A DNA stretch of 36,628 nt from assembly GCA_012964665.1 (NCBI GenBank), contig DTTO01000025.1, positions 1 to 36,628 of the forward strand. Direction: 5' to 3'. A program made the position numbers and the translations under genes. Position 1 is the first letter of the stretch. Each line of letters begins with the position of its first letter. Positions 15,497 to 24,905 of this stretch are shown one piece after another. The DNA is from Fidelibacterota bacterium (lineage in GTDB: Bacteria; Fidelibacterota; Marinisomatia; Marinisomatales; TCS55). The notes under the pieces were generated by a model. That model ran no database searches and had not been told where the DNA came from. It was given only the letters and a program-made list of their open reading frames with translations.

Positions 15497-16552
15497 TTAA
15501 TTAAGAGACTTTTTGTTCAAATAATTTTTCATTTCCTTTTGGGTCATCACACAGCGGAATCCCGTATGCTCCAAGCTAGTGTCCGGGCTGGTTTTCATCC
15601 GAGCAGTCGGACGATATCCAGCACAATATTGTGCATTGCATAAAAATGAGCCACCCCGTGTTACTCGTTTAGGCACATAGGGTTCATCTGGATCGAAACT
15701 GTCTTTTGGCCCCAGTGGATTCTTTTCTCGGTCATTCATTGCGTAAGTATCAGGCCGATACCAATCGGCTACCCATTCCCATACATTTCCAGCCATATCA
15801 TATAGCCCGATTTGATTCGCTTGGTAATATTTGACCGGGGAAGTTTTAAGAAATCCGTCCGATCCTTGATTATTGATTGGAAATACACCTTCCCATATAT
15901 TCATGTTTTTTTGACGTGTATTAGTGACTTCACCCAATTTGGCCGCGTATTCCCATTGGGCCTCTGTCGGCAATCTCGCTCCTGCCCACGTCGAAAATGC
16001 CTGCGCATCGTACCAGGAAACATGGACCACTGGATAGTTATCTTTATCGTCAATTGAAGCGCCATTCCCATCTAGATTTCTCCAATTGGAATTTTTTTTC
16101 CATTCCCACCAATTAATGGGTGAAGATGGATATGCTGGGCGATCACTTTTTATAAACGTTAACGATCCGGGAACAAGTATTTCTTTCGGTGGCGGAGGCG
16201 TCCCTGGGGGAACCTGCTTCATAATTTCTTCCAAAGAAGGTGGTATTTCAGCCGTTGTTATATAGTTGGCATTATTTATAAAAGCGCCAAACTGCGCATT
16301 GGTTACAGGTGTTTCAGACATCCAGAATCCATCCATTTTAATTTTATGGATAGGACGTTCATCATGGAGTGCCATAGCGTCTGTACTGCCCATAAAAAAT
16401 TCCCCAGCTTGAACCCAAACCATCACCATCTGCGATTCTGCAATATTAATCGTCTTTTTTCTCACATCGGGATTTGGTTGGCCACATCCAAAAATAACCA
16501 GGCAAAAAACCAGATATATTTTCATTGGGTATAGACTGATTTTTTTCATCAT
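15497..16552 (-). CDS. Lipoprotein formylglycine-generating enzyme (SUMF1/FGE)
   Basis: FGE oxidises a cysteine in sulfatases to formylglycine. After a lipoprotein signal (Cys23 in LVIFGC), the FGE-sulfatase fold runs to the end of this 351-residue protein: GEFFMGS, HDERPIHKIKMDGFWMSETPVTNAQF, PVVHVSWYDAQAFSTWAGARLPTEAQWEYAA, NIWEGVFPINNQGSDGF, GNVWEWVADWY and TGFRC. Both copper-binding active-site cysteines of true FGE are present, Cys305 and Cys310, in GGSFLCNAQYC with the spacing of human SUMF1. Many bacterial homologs lack this pair. It is probably enzymatically active and faces the periplasm. No sulfatase gene is visible in the window. It is the first gene of the three-gene leftward unit. 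Confidence 0.9.
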   Translation of the reverse strand: MMKKISLYPMKIYLVFCLVIFGCGQPNPDVRKKTINIAESQMVMVWVQAGEFFMGSTDAMALHDERPIHKIKMDGFWMSETPVTNAQFGAFINNANYITTAEIPPSLEEIMKQVPPGTPPPPKEILVPGSLTFIKSDRPAYPSSPINWWEWKKNSNWRNLDGNGASIDDKDNYPVVHVSWYDAQAFSTWAGARLPTEAQWEYAAKLGEVTNTRQKNMNIWEGVFPINNQGSDGFLKTSPVKYYQANQIGLYDMAGNVWEWVADWYRPDTYAMNDREKNPLGPKDSFDPDEPYVPKRVTRGGSFLCNAQYCAGYRPTARMKTSPDTSLEHTGFRCVMTQKEMKNYLNKKSLN

Positions 16553-16667
16553 TGCTATGAATTTAATCTAAGTTAAAACAGCCGTCGTTTAATCCAATTT
16601 TTTCTGTTTCATAAATGTCGGAGCAATTAAATTGATGTTCTTTTGATTCCACATTGAGGAGGTAATT

Positions 16668-19154
16668 GTGAAAAAATCTGTCCTATTATTATCGTTGATA
16701 AGTTTCATTTTTGGAGAATCCATTAGTGAAAAAACCAAGTCCATGCGAAAAATGAGCGGTTATTTTAATATGTATTGGGAGGATACAAGCGGCAAAATCT
16801 GGCTGGAGATCACTGATTTTGATAATGAATTCCTTTATGTGAACTCCATGGCAGCAGGAATGGGTTCCAATGATATCGGGCTGGACCGTGGTCAATTGGG
16901 AAGTGATCGAGTCGTTTATTTTCACCGAATTGGACCCAAAGTATTACTCATTCAGCAAAATTATTATTATCGTGCGAATACAAATGACCCCATGGAAAAA
17001 AAGTCTGTTGAAGATGGGTTTGCAAAATCAACATTATGGGGCTTTAAAGTTGAGGCGGAAGAAAAAACCCGTGTGCTTGTAGATGCCACTGATTTTTTCC
17101 TGCAAGATTCTCACGGTGTTGTAACTCGCTTAAAAAATCAAAAGATGGGTAATTATAAAGTAGATAAAAGCCGTTCGGCTATTTACCTCCCTGAAACCCA
17201 AAGTTTTCCAAACAATACGGATGTTGAGGCAATCATGACCTACACCGGTACTAACGCTGGCCAATACGTTCGTCAAGTGGCTCCCACTGCCGGAGCCATC
17301 ACCGTAAGGCTTCACCATTCATTTGTTGAACTGCCTGATAATCAATATCAGCCCCGAAAACATGATCCGCGTGCTGGTTATGGTTCAATGTCATTCCAGG
17401 ATTATGCTGTCCCTCTAGATGAATCCATTTACAAACGGTATATCACACGCCATCGTTTGAAAAAGAAAAATCCTAACGCAAAAGTAAGTGAACCTGAGGA
17501 GCCCATTGTTTATTATATTGATCCGGGCGTACCTGAACCGGTAAAAACGGCTATGCTAGAAAGTGGACTGTGGTGGGACCAAGCCTTTGAGGCTGCTGGG
17601 TATAAAAACGCTTTCAAAGTAAAAGTTCTTCCTGAAGGTGCACATCCGCTAGATGTACGTTATAATATGATTCACTGGCTACACCGCGCCACCCGTGGGT
17701 GGTCATACGGTTCATCAGTAGCAGATCCCCGAACCGGAGAAATCATTAAAGGCAATGTCTCTCTTGGATCATTAAGGCTGCGCCAGGATTATCTTATTGC
17801 AACTGGTTTACTGGCCCCATATAAACAAAACTCAATGATACCAGATCATATGCGTGAACTGGCACTAGCAAGGGTGCGCCAGTTGGTTGCCCATGAAATT
17901 GGTCATACTCTTGGTTTGTCCCATAATTATATCGCCAGCAGTGTAGGTCGAGCTTCGGTAATGGATTACCCACACCCCACGATAACATTGGATAACAGTG
18001 GTAAAATCCAGTGGCGGAATGCCTATGACGACGGTATAGGTGAATGGGATAAAATAACCATCGCTTATGGTTACCAGGACTTTCCGAAAGGCGCCAATGA
18101 GAATGATGAATTAGAGGATATTATTCAAGATGGTATACGTCGCGGATACATTTTTATAACCGATCAAGATGCACGGCCTTTAGGTTCGGCTCATCCCACT
18201 GCCCATCTCTGGGATAATGGTATAGATCCTGTTTCGGAATTAAAGAACCTGATGGCGGTACGGAAAACTGCACTTAATAATTTTGGTGAAAACAATATAA
18301 GATTCGGTGAACCATATAGTGATATTGGAGATGTTCTAGTGCCCACTTATTTTCTTCATCGATATCAAATTGAGGGAGCGGCAAAAGTTGTAGGGGGTCT
18401 CGATTTTACTTATGCACTCCGCGGTGACGGTCAAATGGTAACCAAATTTCTTGATCCAACATTTCAAATGGAAGCCTTGGATGCTCTTATTGGAACGTTG
18501 CAGCCTGATGCATTGACATTAAGAGAAGAATTATTGCAATTAATACCACCCCGTGCTGCTGGACGCGGTCGAACCCGAGAATCCTTTAACGCTCGCACCG
18601 GTGTAACATTTGACGGTGTAAGCCTGGCCGAAACTGCTGCAAACTTAACCTGCAGAATGATTTTTCATCCGGAACGGACCACCCGACTAGTGGAATACAA
18701 TGCACGAGACCCAAAACAACCGGGACTGGAAAAAGTGCTTAACCAGGTTATTAATACTACCATATTAAATCCAGCACCAGCCGGACTGGCGGGTGAAATA
18801 AAAAGAAATGTTGATTTTGTGATACTTGATCATCTCCTTAGCCTTTCTGTTAATCAAAAAGCGTCTCCGGCAGTCCAAACCATCGCAATTGCAGAGATAG
18901 AAACATTAAATGACCAATTCAAATCGTTGTCTGGTTTATCAACCAGGGGTAGGTACGCTTCCAAACTCCGGGCCGATGCAAAATCACTTAGGGACCGTGC
19001 GCATTATAAAATGCTGCATAAACGCGCACAGCATCTATTGGATGAACCCGATGAATTCATTCCTATCAAAATATTAGAGGTACCGCCCGGCTCCCCAATT
19101 GGCGCTGAATTTGGCTGCTCATTTGATGATAAAATGCAAATTAATTCTAAATGA
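16668..19154 (+). CDS. Secreted zinc metalloprotease (metzincin, DUF5117/DUF5118-type)
   Basis: This 828-residue exported protein starts at a GTG directly behind a strong GAGGAGGT ribosome site (16656-16663), and the signal peptide (residues 1-16) confirms that start. The zinc site is HEIGHTLGLSH (His409, Glu410, His413, His419), the extended metzincin HExxHxxGxxH motif. The long N-terminal domain (EDTSGKIWLEITDFDNEFLYVNSMAAG) and the C-terminal domain match a large family of zinc-dependent proteases common in Bacteroidetes and related marine phyla. It is probably periplasmic or secreted and degrades external proteins. It leads a tight rightward set, followed after 13 bp by the BNR propeller protein and then by glycosylasparaginase. 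Confidence 0.9.
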   Translation: MKKSVLLLSLISFIFGESISEKTKSMRKMSGYFNMYWEDTSGKIWLEITDFDNEFLYVNSMAAGMGSNDIGLDRGQLGSDRVVYFHRIGPKVLLIQQNYYYRANTNDPMEKKSVEDGFAKSTLWGFKVEAEEKTRVLVDATDFFLQDSHGVVTRLKNQKMGNYKVDKSRSAIYLPETQSFPNNTDVEAIMTYTGTNAGQYVRQVAPTAGAITVRLHHSFVELPDNQYQPRKHDPRAGYGSMSFQDYAVPLDESIYKRYITRHRLKKKNPNAKVSEPEEPIVYYIDPGVPEPVKTAMLESGLWWDQAFEAAGYKNAFKVKVLPEGAHPLDVRYNMIHWLHRATRGWSYGSSVADPRTGEIIKGNVSLGSLRLRQDYLIATGLLAPYKQNSMIPDHMRELALARVRQLVAHEIGHTLGLSHNYIASSVGRASVMDYPHPTITLDNSGKIQWRNAYDDGIGEWDKITIAYGYQDFPKGANENDELEDIIQDGIRRGYIFITDQDARPLGSAHPTAHLWDNGIDPVSELKNLMAVRKTALNNFGENNIRFGEPYSDIGDVLVPTYFLHRYQIEGAAKVVGGLDFTYALRGDGQMVTKFLDPTFQMEALDALIGTLQPDALTLREELLQLIPPRAAGRGRTRESFNARTGVTFDGVSLAETAANLTCRMIFHPERTTRLVEYNARDPKQPGLEKVLNQVINTTILNPAPAGLAGEIKRNVDFVILDHLLSLSVNQKASPAVQTIAIAEIETLNDQFKSLSGLSTRGRYASKLRADAKSLRDRAHYKMLHKRAQHLLDEPDEFIPIKILEVPPGSPIGAEFGCSFDDKMQINSK

Positions 19155-19167
19155 CAAGGACAATCCT

Positions 19168-22100
19168 ATGAAACGAAGAATTCTGACAACATTGATTTTG
19201 ATTTCATCCGTGATAATTGCGGATGGACTCGATATGAAAAAATTTAAAGGTATGAAAGCTCGCAGCATTGGTCCTGCCGGAATGAGCGGCCGAGTGACAG
19301 CTATTGACGTCGTACTTTCAAATGCAGACGTAATGTATGTGGGTACAGCATCTGGAGGATTATGGAAATCTGAAAGTGGCGGTATTAAGTGGGAGCCCAT
19401 TTTTGATGATCAAAAAGCTGCTTCTATCGGTGATGTCACGGTTGATCCAACCAATCCTGATGTGATCTGGGTTGGAACGGGAGAAGGCAATCCACGAAAT
19501 AGTCAGACCGCAGGATATGGTGTCTACAAAAGTATCAATGGCGGGAAAACTTGGGAATATAAAGGTTTAGGTGAAACGCGAAATATTCATCGCCTTCTAA
19601 TTAACCCAAATAATCCTGATGAAGTATATGTCGGGGCCCAGGGATCTGCCTGGGGAGATAGTGAAAACCGTGGTGTCTACAAAACGATAGATGGCGGTGA
19701 AACATGGGAAAAAATTCTTTATGTGAATGAAAGCACGGGTATTGGCGAACTGGTGATGGACCCACAAAATCCCGATAAATTGATCGCCAATATGTGGGAA
19801 TTCCGCCGCTGGCCTTGGTATTTTAAATCTGGTGGTGAAGGGTCAGGATTATATGTGACCTATAATGGTGGTAAAGAGTGGAAAAAACGTACTGATAAAG
19901 ATGGGTTGCCAAAAGGCGAACTGGGAAGAATGGGGGTAGCGATTGCGCGAAGTAATACAAAAATCGTGTATGCTTTGGTTGAATCCAAAAAAAATGCCCT
20001 ATATAAATCGGAGGATGGGGGCTTTAAATGGAAAAAGGTTTCAGATAAAAATATTGGCAACCGACCTTTTTACTACGCTGAAATATATATTGACCCCATT
20101 AATGAAAACCGGATTTACAATCTTCATTCTACAGTAACAGTTTCCAACGATGGTGGCAAAACATTCTCCCAACTTATGACGGCCTATGGCTCAAACGGAG
20201 TGCATCCCGATCACCACGCTTTCTGGGGCCATCCCACCAATCCACATTTTATCATTGAAGGTAACGATGGCGGTTTGAATATTTCTCTTGATAGAGGAAA
20301 AACATGGCGGTTTGTGGAAAACCTGCCCTTAGCCCAATTCTATCATATCAATTATGACATGGAATGGCCATACAATGTTTATGGCGGTATGCAGGATAAT
20401 GGTTCCTGGCGTGGACCTGCCTATGTCTGGCGTGCAGGAGGAATTCGAAATGCTTATTGGGAAGAACTGTATTTTGGTGATGGATTTGATGTAGTCCCCC
20501 ACCCTGGTAATTCGCGCTACGGCTATGCCATGAGCCAGGGTGGTAACGTTGGCCGTTACGATTTATTAACTGGACACACTCAGCTCATCAAACCGGTTCA
20601 TCCGGATGGCGAACGACTGCGATTTAACTGGAATGCGGCTATTGCCCAGGACCCCCATGATGAAGATGCGATTTATTATGGTAGTCAATATCTACACTAT
20701 AGCACCGATCGTGGCAACAACTGGAAAATCATTTCGCCTGATTTAACCACCAATGACCCCGAAAAACAAAAGCAAAACAAAAGTGGTGGACTTACTTATG
20801 ATGCTACCGGCGCCGAAAATTTCACAACGATTATTGCCATTGCTCCCAGTCCAACTAATCGTAATGTTATTTGGGTGGGAACAGATGATGGAAATGTTCA
20901 ACTGACCCAGGATCGAGGTAAAACATGGCAGAATGTTTCTAAAAGAATTTTTGGCCCACCTGAAGGAAGCTGGATACCGCAAATTACAGCATCAACCTAT
21001 GATCCCAAAGAAGCGGTTGTCGTAATCAATAATTATCGTCGTAATGATTGGAAACCTTACGTATTCCGTACCACAAACTATGGTAAATCCTGGAAAGCGA
21101 TTGCCGATGAGGACAATGTATGGGGTTATGCTCTCAGTTACGTTCAGGATCCTTTAGAACCGAAATTACAATTTCTTGGAACTGAGTTCGGACTTTATGT
21201 AAGCATGGACGGTTCGAAAACATGGACCAAGTGGACCAGTGGGTTCCCAACGGTTTCTACTATGGATTTGAAAATTCATCCTAGAGAACATGATCTGGTC
21301 ATTGGCACATTTGGCCGAGCAGCCTACATTATAGACGATATACGTGCCTTGCGAGAAATGGCCGCCTCGAATGAAGACTTGATGAAAAAACGACTGCACT
21401 TTTTTGAACCGCCTATGGCAGTTCTAGCTATTAACCGTCAAGCTTCCGGCACACGTTTTGAAGCTAATGCCATATTCTCAGGGCAAAACCGAAAACGCGG
21501 TGCTATGTTAACCTTTGTATATAACCCCGGGAAGAAAAAGCCCGAAACAAAAAAGAAAAAAGATTCAGGTATAAAAAAAGATAATGTCAAGGAGAAAAAA
21601 GAAAAAGTCAAATTGGAAGTATTGAATAGTGATGGCAAAATCATCCGTACTGTAAAATATGATGTTGAACCTGGAGTTAACCGAATTTATTGGGACCTGC
21701 GTCGCAAAGGTGTTCGCTCGCCAAATGCACCAAAGCCAAAACCAGATGCTAAAGAACCTGGTGGTCCAGCTGTACTTCCTGGTGAATATACTGTTCGACT
21801 TTCACATGGCAAAGAATCTGCGTCTCAAGTGGTCAATGTCATCACAGATCCTCGAGTCGGAATCGTGGTAAGAAATATTGAAAATTTGCAACCCATTTAT
21901 AAACAACAAATGTTACTCACATCCAAAGTAACAGAAGCGATGGATCGTATTCGCCAATCAAAATCAACTGTCGCGGCTATCAACAAAATGTTGGATGTAA
22001 AAAAGCATGAATCTCATAAGTCAATTCAGAAAAAAGGGAAAGCAATCGCAGATAGTCTGAAAATATTGGAAGAGTTGATCGTGAATCCGAAAGGGTTGCA

Positions 22101-22347
22101 GGGTATTGTGCGTAACCCGAATATCCTAAGTGCAACTGTCGGTGCCGTGAACCGCTATTTATTTAGCAATTTGAGTGGCCCCAATAAAAGCCACGAATAC
22201 CTTATGATAAAAGCTGAGCGGGAATCAGAACAGGTCTTAAACAAGATTAATGTATTCTTTGAAGATGAGTGGAAAAAATATCAATCTGAAGTTGAAAATG
22301 CGAATCTTTCTCTTTTCAAGAATTACGAACCAATTAAAATTGAATAA
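19168..22347 (+). CDS. Secreted BNR/sortilin-like beta-propeller protein
   Basis: The start is the ATG at 19168 after AAGGA, opening a signal peptide (MKRRILTTLILISSVIIADG); an in-frame ATG at 19099 lies inside the previous gene. The mature protein of about 1040 residues carries at least nine Asp-box repeats of the S/T-x-D/N-x-G-x-T-W type, such as KSINGGKTWEY, KTIDGGETWEK, ISLDRGKTWRF and LTQDRGKTWQN. They build one or two beta-propellers like those of sialidases and VPS10/sortilin. A Lys-rich linker (about 793-820) leads to a C-terminal beta domain (NRIYWDLRRKGVRSP, LPGEYTVRLSHG) and a helical end. Homologs are often labelled glycosyl hydrolase, but I see no sialidase catalytic set. It may bind or cleave glycoproteins beside its protease neighbour. 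Confidence 0.85.
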   Translation: MKRRILTTLILISSVIIADGLDMKKFKGMKARSIGPAGMSGRVTAIDVVLSNADVMYVGTASGGLWKSESGGIKWEPIFDDQKAASIGDVTVDPTNPDVIWVGTGEGNPRNSQTAGYGVYKSINGGKTWEYKGLGETRNIHRLLINPNNPDEVYVGAQGSAWGDSENRGVYKTIDGGETWEKILYVNESTGIGELVMDPQNPDKLIANMWEFRRWPWYFKSGGEGSGLYVTYNGGKEWKKRTDKDGLPKGELGRMGVAIARSNTKIVYALVESKKNALYKSEDGGFKWKKVSDKNIGNRPFYYAEIYIDPINENRIYNLHSTVTVSNDGGKTFSQLMTAYGSNGVHPDHHAFWGHPTNPHFIIEGNDGGLNISLDRGKTWRFVENLPLAQFYHINYDMEWPYNVYGGMQDNGSWRGPAYVWRAGGIRNAYWEELYFGDGFDVVPHPGNSRYGYAMSQGGNVGRYDLLTGHTQLIKPVHPDGERLRFNWNAAIAQDPHDEDAIYYGSQYLHYSTDRGNNWKIISPDLTTNDPEKQKQNKSGGLTYDATGAENFTTIIAIAPSPTNRNVIWVGTDDGNVQLTQDRGKTWQNVSKRIFGPPEGSWIPQITASTYDPKEAVVVINNYRRNDWKPYVFRTTNYGKSWKAIADEDNVWGYALSYVQDPLEPKLQFLGTEFGLYVSMDGSKTWTKWTSGFPTVSTMDLKIHPREHDLVIGTFGRAAYIIDDIRALREMAASNEDLMKKRLHFFEPPMAVLAINRQASGTRFEANAIFSGQNRKRGAMLTFVYNPGKKKPETKKKKDSGIKKDNVKEKKEKVKLEVLNSDGKIIRTVKYDVEPGVNRIYWDLRRKGVRSPNAPKPKPDAKEPGGPAVLPGEYTVRLSHGKESASQVVNVITDPRVGIVVRNIENLQPIYKQQMLLTSKVTEAMDRIRQSKSTVAAINKMLDVKKHESHKSIQKKGKAIADSLKILEELIVNPKGLQGIVRNPNILSATVGAVNRYLFSNLSGPNKSHEYLMIKAERESEQVLNKINVFFEDEWKKYQSEVENANLSLFKNYEPIKIE

Positions 22348-22363
22348 TTAAATTGAGGTATAA

Positions 22364-23398
22364 ATGATTAATAGAAGAAAATTTATCAAAACGATGTCAG
22401 CTCTGGGTATAAGTATTCCAGCAATGGCAAAATCGATCACGAAAAAGTCCTCTAATACTTCTACTGTTAAAAATAATCCAATTATTGTATGTAGCCGTGG
22501 GGAAAAATGGGGAAGAAAAGTCCTCAAACCTGGTTGGGATATTTTAAAAAATAATGGTCTGCTCTTGGATGCAGTTGAAAAATCGGCAAATGTAACAGAA
22601 CTGGACCCGAAAGACACTTCGGTTGGATATGGTGGACTGCCAAATGAAAATGGCGTTGTCCAATTGGATTCATCTATTATGTACGGTCCAACTCATAATT
22701 GCGGCTCTGTGGCAGCCATTGAAGGAATCAAAACACCCTGCTCCGTAGCACGATTGGTTATGGAACGAACGGATCATATACACATAGTTGGTAAGGGAGC
22801 GCAGGATTTTGCCAAGGCCCACGGATTTAAAGTGGAAAACCTATTAACCGAACACGCCAGGAAAATATGGCTCCGTTGGAAAGAAAATCTTTCAGATCAG
22901 GATGATTGGTTCCCGCCTGCTGATGGCAATTATGATACACACCGATCAAATGGCACCATTAATGTCTTGGCTGTTGATAGTGTAGGTGATATCGCCGGTA
23001 TTACCACTACAAGTGGCTTAGCCTGGAAAATTCCGGGCCGCATTGGTGACTCACCCATTATTGGTGCTGGGCTATATGTTGATAATGAAGTCGGCGCTGT
23101 AGGCGCTACTGGACGTGGTGAAGAATTATTGCGATCCTGTGGTTCATTTTATGCAATAGAACAAATGCGTGCTGGTAAATCCCCTCAAGAAGCTTGCGAG
23201 GCAGTTTGTGAAAGAATTATATATATAAATGGTGGTAAGGATAAAATCAATTTTAGTGATAAGATGGTGGCCGTAAATAAAGATGGGGATGTTGGCTGTG
23301 CCGCAATACAAGGCAGAAAGGGAGGAGAACCGGAATTGGCTTATTGGTCTAAAAAAGGATTTAAAGTTCTCAAAGGGACTTATTTAATTGAAAACTAA
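22364..23398 (+). CDS. N4-(beta-N-acetylglucosaminyl)-L-asparaginase, Tat-exported
   Basis: This 344-residue Ntn hydrolase matches glycosylasparaginase, which splits the GlcNAc-Asn bond left after glycoprotein digestion. The N-terminus NRRKFIKTMSALGISIPAMA is a twin-arginine signal, so it should be exported folded. The nucleophile Thr198 lies in SNGTINVLAVDS, followed by TTTSG (214-218), PGRIGDSPIIGAG (224-236) and ATGRGEE, all in family positions. The residue before the nucleophile is Gly, whereas classical enzymes have Asp (HDT), as in the asparaginase-type branch, so substrate preference could be shifted. It begins 16 bp after the propeller gene and overlaps the convergent lipoprotein by 4 bp. 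Context suggests a terminal step in using external glycoproteins. Confidence 0.88.
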   Translation: MINRRKFIKTMSALGISIPAMAKSITKKSSNTSTVKNNPIIVCSRGEKWGRKVLKPGWDILKNNGLLLDAVEKSANVTELDPKDTSVGYGGLPNENGVVQLDSSIMYGPTHNCGSVAAIEGIKTPCSVARLVMERTDHIHIVGKGAQDFAKAHGFKVENLLTEHARKIWLRWKENLSDQDDWFPPADGNYDTHRSNGTINVLAVDSVGDIAGITTTSGLAWKIPGRIGDSPIIGAGLYVDNEVGAVGATGRGEELLRSCGSFYAIEQMRAGKSPQEACEAVCERIIYINGGKDKINFSDKMVAVNKDGDVGCAAIQGRKGGEPELAYWSKKGFKVLKGTYLIEN

Positions 23399-23802
23399 TT
23401 CGCAGTCACAACCCACTCAAGTATTCCACTGAATTTATTCCCCTGCAGAATTGCCTTTTTTGGTTTTAAAGATGCGGTTTGGTCCACACGGGTCATATTT
23501 GCATTGACCATATAATCGTATATTTTTAAACCATCCACATCTACGAGTTGTATGAATGTGGTGTCTGTACTTTTAAATTCAGTTACTATAAGGGTTGATG
23601 CAACTGTTTTACCATCAGGTAAGTTCAAACTAAGATCAATATTCTCTTCAAATGTATAATTATCGCCGCGTACTAAAAATGAAAAAGCAGAATTTGTATT
23701 AATAATAACCGGCAAGTTTTCCACCAAACCCTGATCCGGGCCCGGCGGGCCAACACAAGCGGATAAATTCCAAATTACAACTACCAATAACCACTTTTTC
23801 AT
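23395..23802 (-). CDS. Lipoprotein of unknown function
   Basis: I do not recognise this 135-residue protein. It has a short lipoprotein signal with lipobox LSA-Cys16, followed by VGPPGPDQG. The mature part looks like an all-beta domain of about 110 residues (alternating hydrophobic strands such as SFLVRGDNYTF, DLSLNLPDG and FSGILEWVV), with no cysteine beyond the anchor. Its start overlaps the end of rmuC by 4 bp, so it belongs to the leftward pepA-HD-rmuC run. Its end overlaps the convergent glycosylasparaginase gene. Confidence 0.7.
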   Translation of the reverse strand: MKKWLLVVVIWNLSACVGPPGPDQGLVENLPVIINTNSAFSFLVRGDNYTFEENIDLSLNLPDGKTVASTLIVTEFKSTDTTFIQLVDVDGLKIYDYMVNANMTRVDQTASLKPKKAILQGNKFSGILEWVVTAN

Positions 23803-24905
23803 TTGCTTAATTCTTCAGGTGGTTCTCCCTGTCCCAACTCGAGTTCATTAATCCTATCCATCGGTTTTTCAAGCGCATCCTTTCGAGTCTTAGATAGATT
23901 TTCGTAATGGGTATTGACAGTACCTAATGATTTTCCCAGCGCATCCATTTTCTCAATGAATTTTCCCCACTGATTTTTAAATGCCTGTACCAAATCCTGG
24001 ACTTCACCAGCTTTGGATTCAAGGTGAAAACTCTGCACAGACTGACGAACCATAGCTAAAATAGCGAACAGTGTGATCGGTGAACACAATAGCACTTTAT
24101 TATCCATGGCAAATTCCACCAGGTTTTCTTCACCTGTTTCCGGCTTATTTAAAAAAGCATAGATACCTTCATTGGGAATAAACATCAGAACAAAGTCCAG
24201 TGTTCCATCAGCAGGATCAATATAATCTCTTTTTGAAAGCGTCTTTACATGACCTTTCACATCTTTTAAAAACGATTTACGCTCCGTTTCTTTTTCAGGT
24301 TCACTATTTACGGAGAAAAGATTCGCATAGTGGACCCATGGAAATTTGACATCCATATTCAGCCGCTTTCCCTGCGGCAGAAAAAATGTAAAGTCAGGTT
24401 TGCCTTCTTTACTGCCAGATTGGGTTTCAAAATTGATACCTTTTTTCAAACCCAAATGATCTAGGATATCTTTTACCATTCGCTCCCCCCAATGACCACG
24501 GGCCTGAGAGCTGTCCAATATCCGGCTTAACTTGGATGTCGTATCTGCAAGGCCATCAATACCTTTTTTTGATTCCTCCATCTGCCCTTTGAGTTCGGTG
24601 GTAGATTTCGTCAGCCCCTCAAGGTTTTTCTTCATGTCCTCTAAGGTTGAATCAATCAGTTTTTTCTTTTCATCCATTTGCGAGTCAGATGATTTGAGAA
24701 GTTCGCCGAACTTATTTTCTGCCAGTTTCAAAAATGTATCCAGGTTTTGATCCAAAGCCTGTTTTGAAAGATCACCGAATTCAGCCTTTAACTGATTTCG
24801 GCTAGATTGCGCAATATCGATTTCTTTTTGACGGATATACCAAATAATACCAGCCCCAATTAAAAAACCAATTAGAAACAATAAAATTCCATATAGATAT
24901 GTCAT
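23799..24905 (-). CDS. rmuC: DNA recombination protein RmuC
   Basis: RmuC proteins limit inversions between inverted repeats and carry a nuclease-like core; their exact activity is unsettled. This 368-residue copy has the standard layout: an N-terminal membrane helix (3-22), a coiled coil (about 25-130) and the RmuC domain. Typical segments are GHWGERMVKDILDHLGLKKGINFETQ, PDFTFFLPQGKRLNMDVKFPW, DFVLMFIPNEGIYAFL, LLCSPITLFAILAMVRQS and a C-terminal helix. Length is slightly under the E. coli form. It overlaps the HD gene upstream by 4 bp (ATGA) and the lipoprotein downstream by 4 bp, so all three are translationally coupled. Confidence 0.93.
   Translation of the reverse strand: MTYLYGILLFLIGFLIGAGIIWYIRQKEIDIAQSSRNQLKAEFGDLSKQALDQNLDTFLKLAENKFGELLKSSDSQMDEKKKLIDSTLEDMKKNLEGLTKSTTELKGQMEESKKGIDGLADTTSKLSRILDSSQARGHWGERMVKDILDHLGLKKGINFETQSGSKEGKPDFTFFLPQGKRLNMDVKFPWVHYANLFSVNSEPEKETERKSFLKDVKGHVKTLSKRDYIDPADGTLDFVLMFIPNEGIYAFLNKPETGEENLVEFAMDNKVLLCSPITLFAILAMVRQSVQSFHLESKAGEVQDLVQAFKNQWGKFIEKMDALGKSLGTVNTHYENLSKTRKDALEKPMDRINELELGQGEPPEELSK

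Noticed and set aside
16570-16577. A fourth TTTAACTT box, upstream of the formylglycine-generating enzyme.
   Set aside because: It lies only 17 bp before the start codon, with no room for a -10 element and transcription start; kept as evidence that the 8-mer can occur by chance.
19168-22347. Calling the propeller protein a sialidase.
   Set aside because: Asp boxes alone are shared with sortilins and many BNR proteins; I could not find the sialidase arginine triad and FRIP motif.
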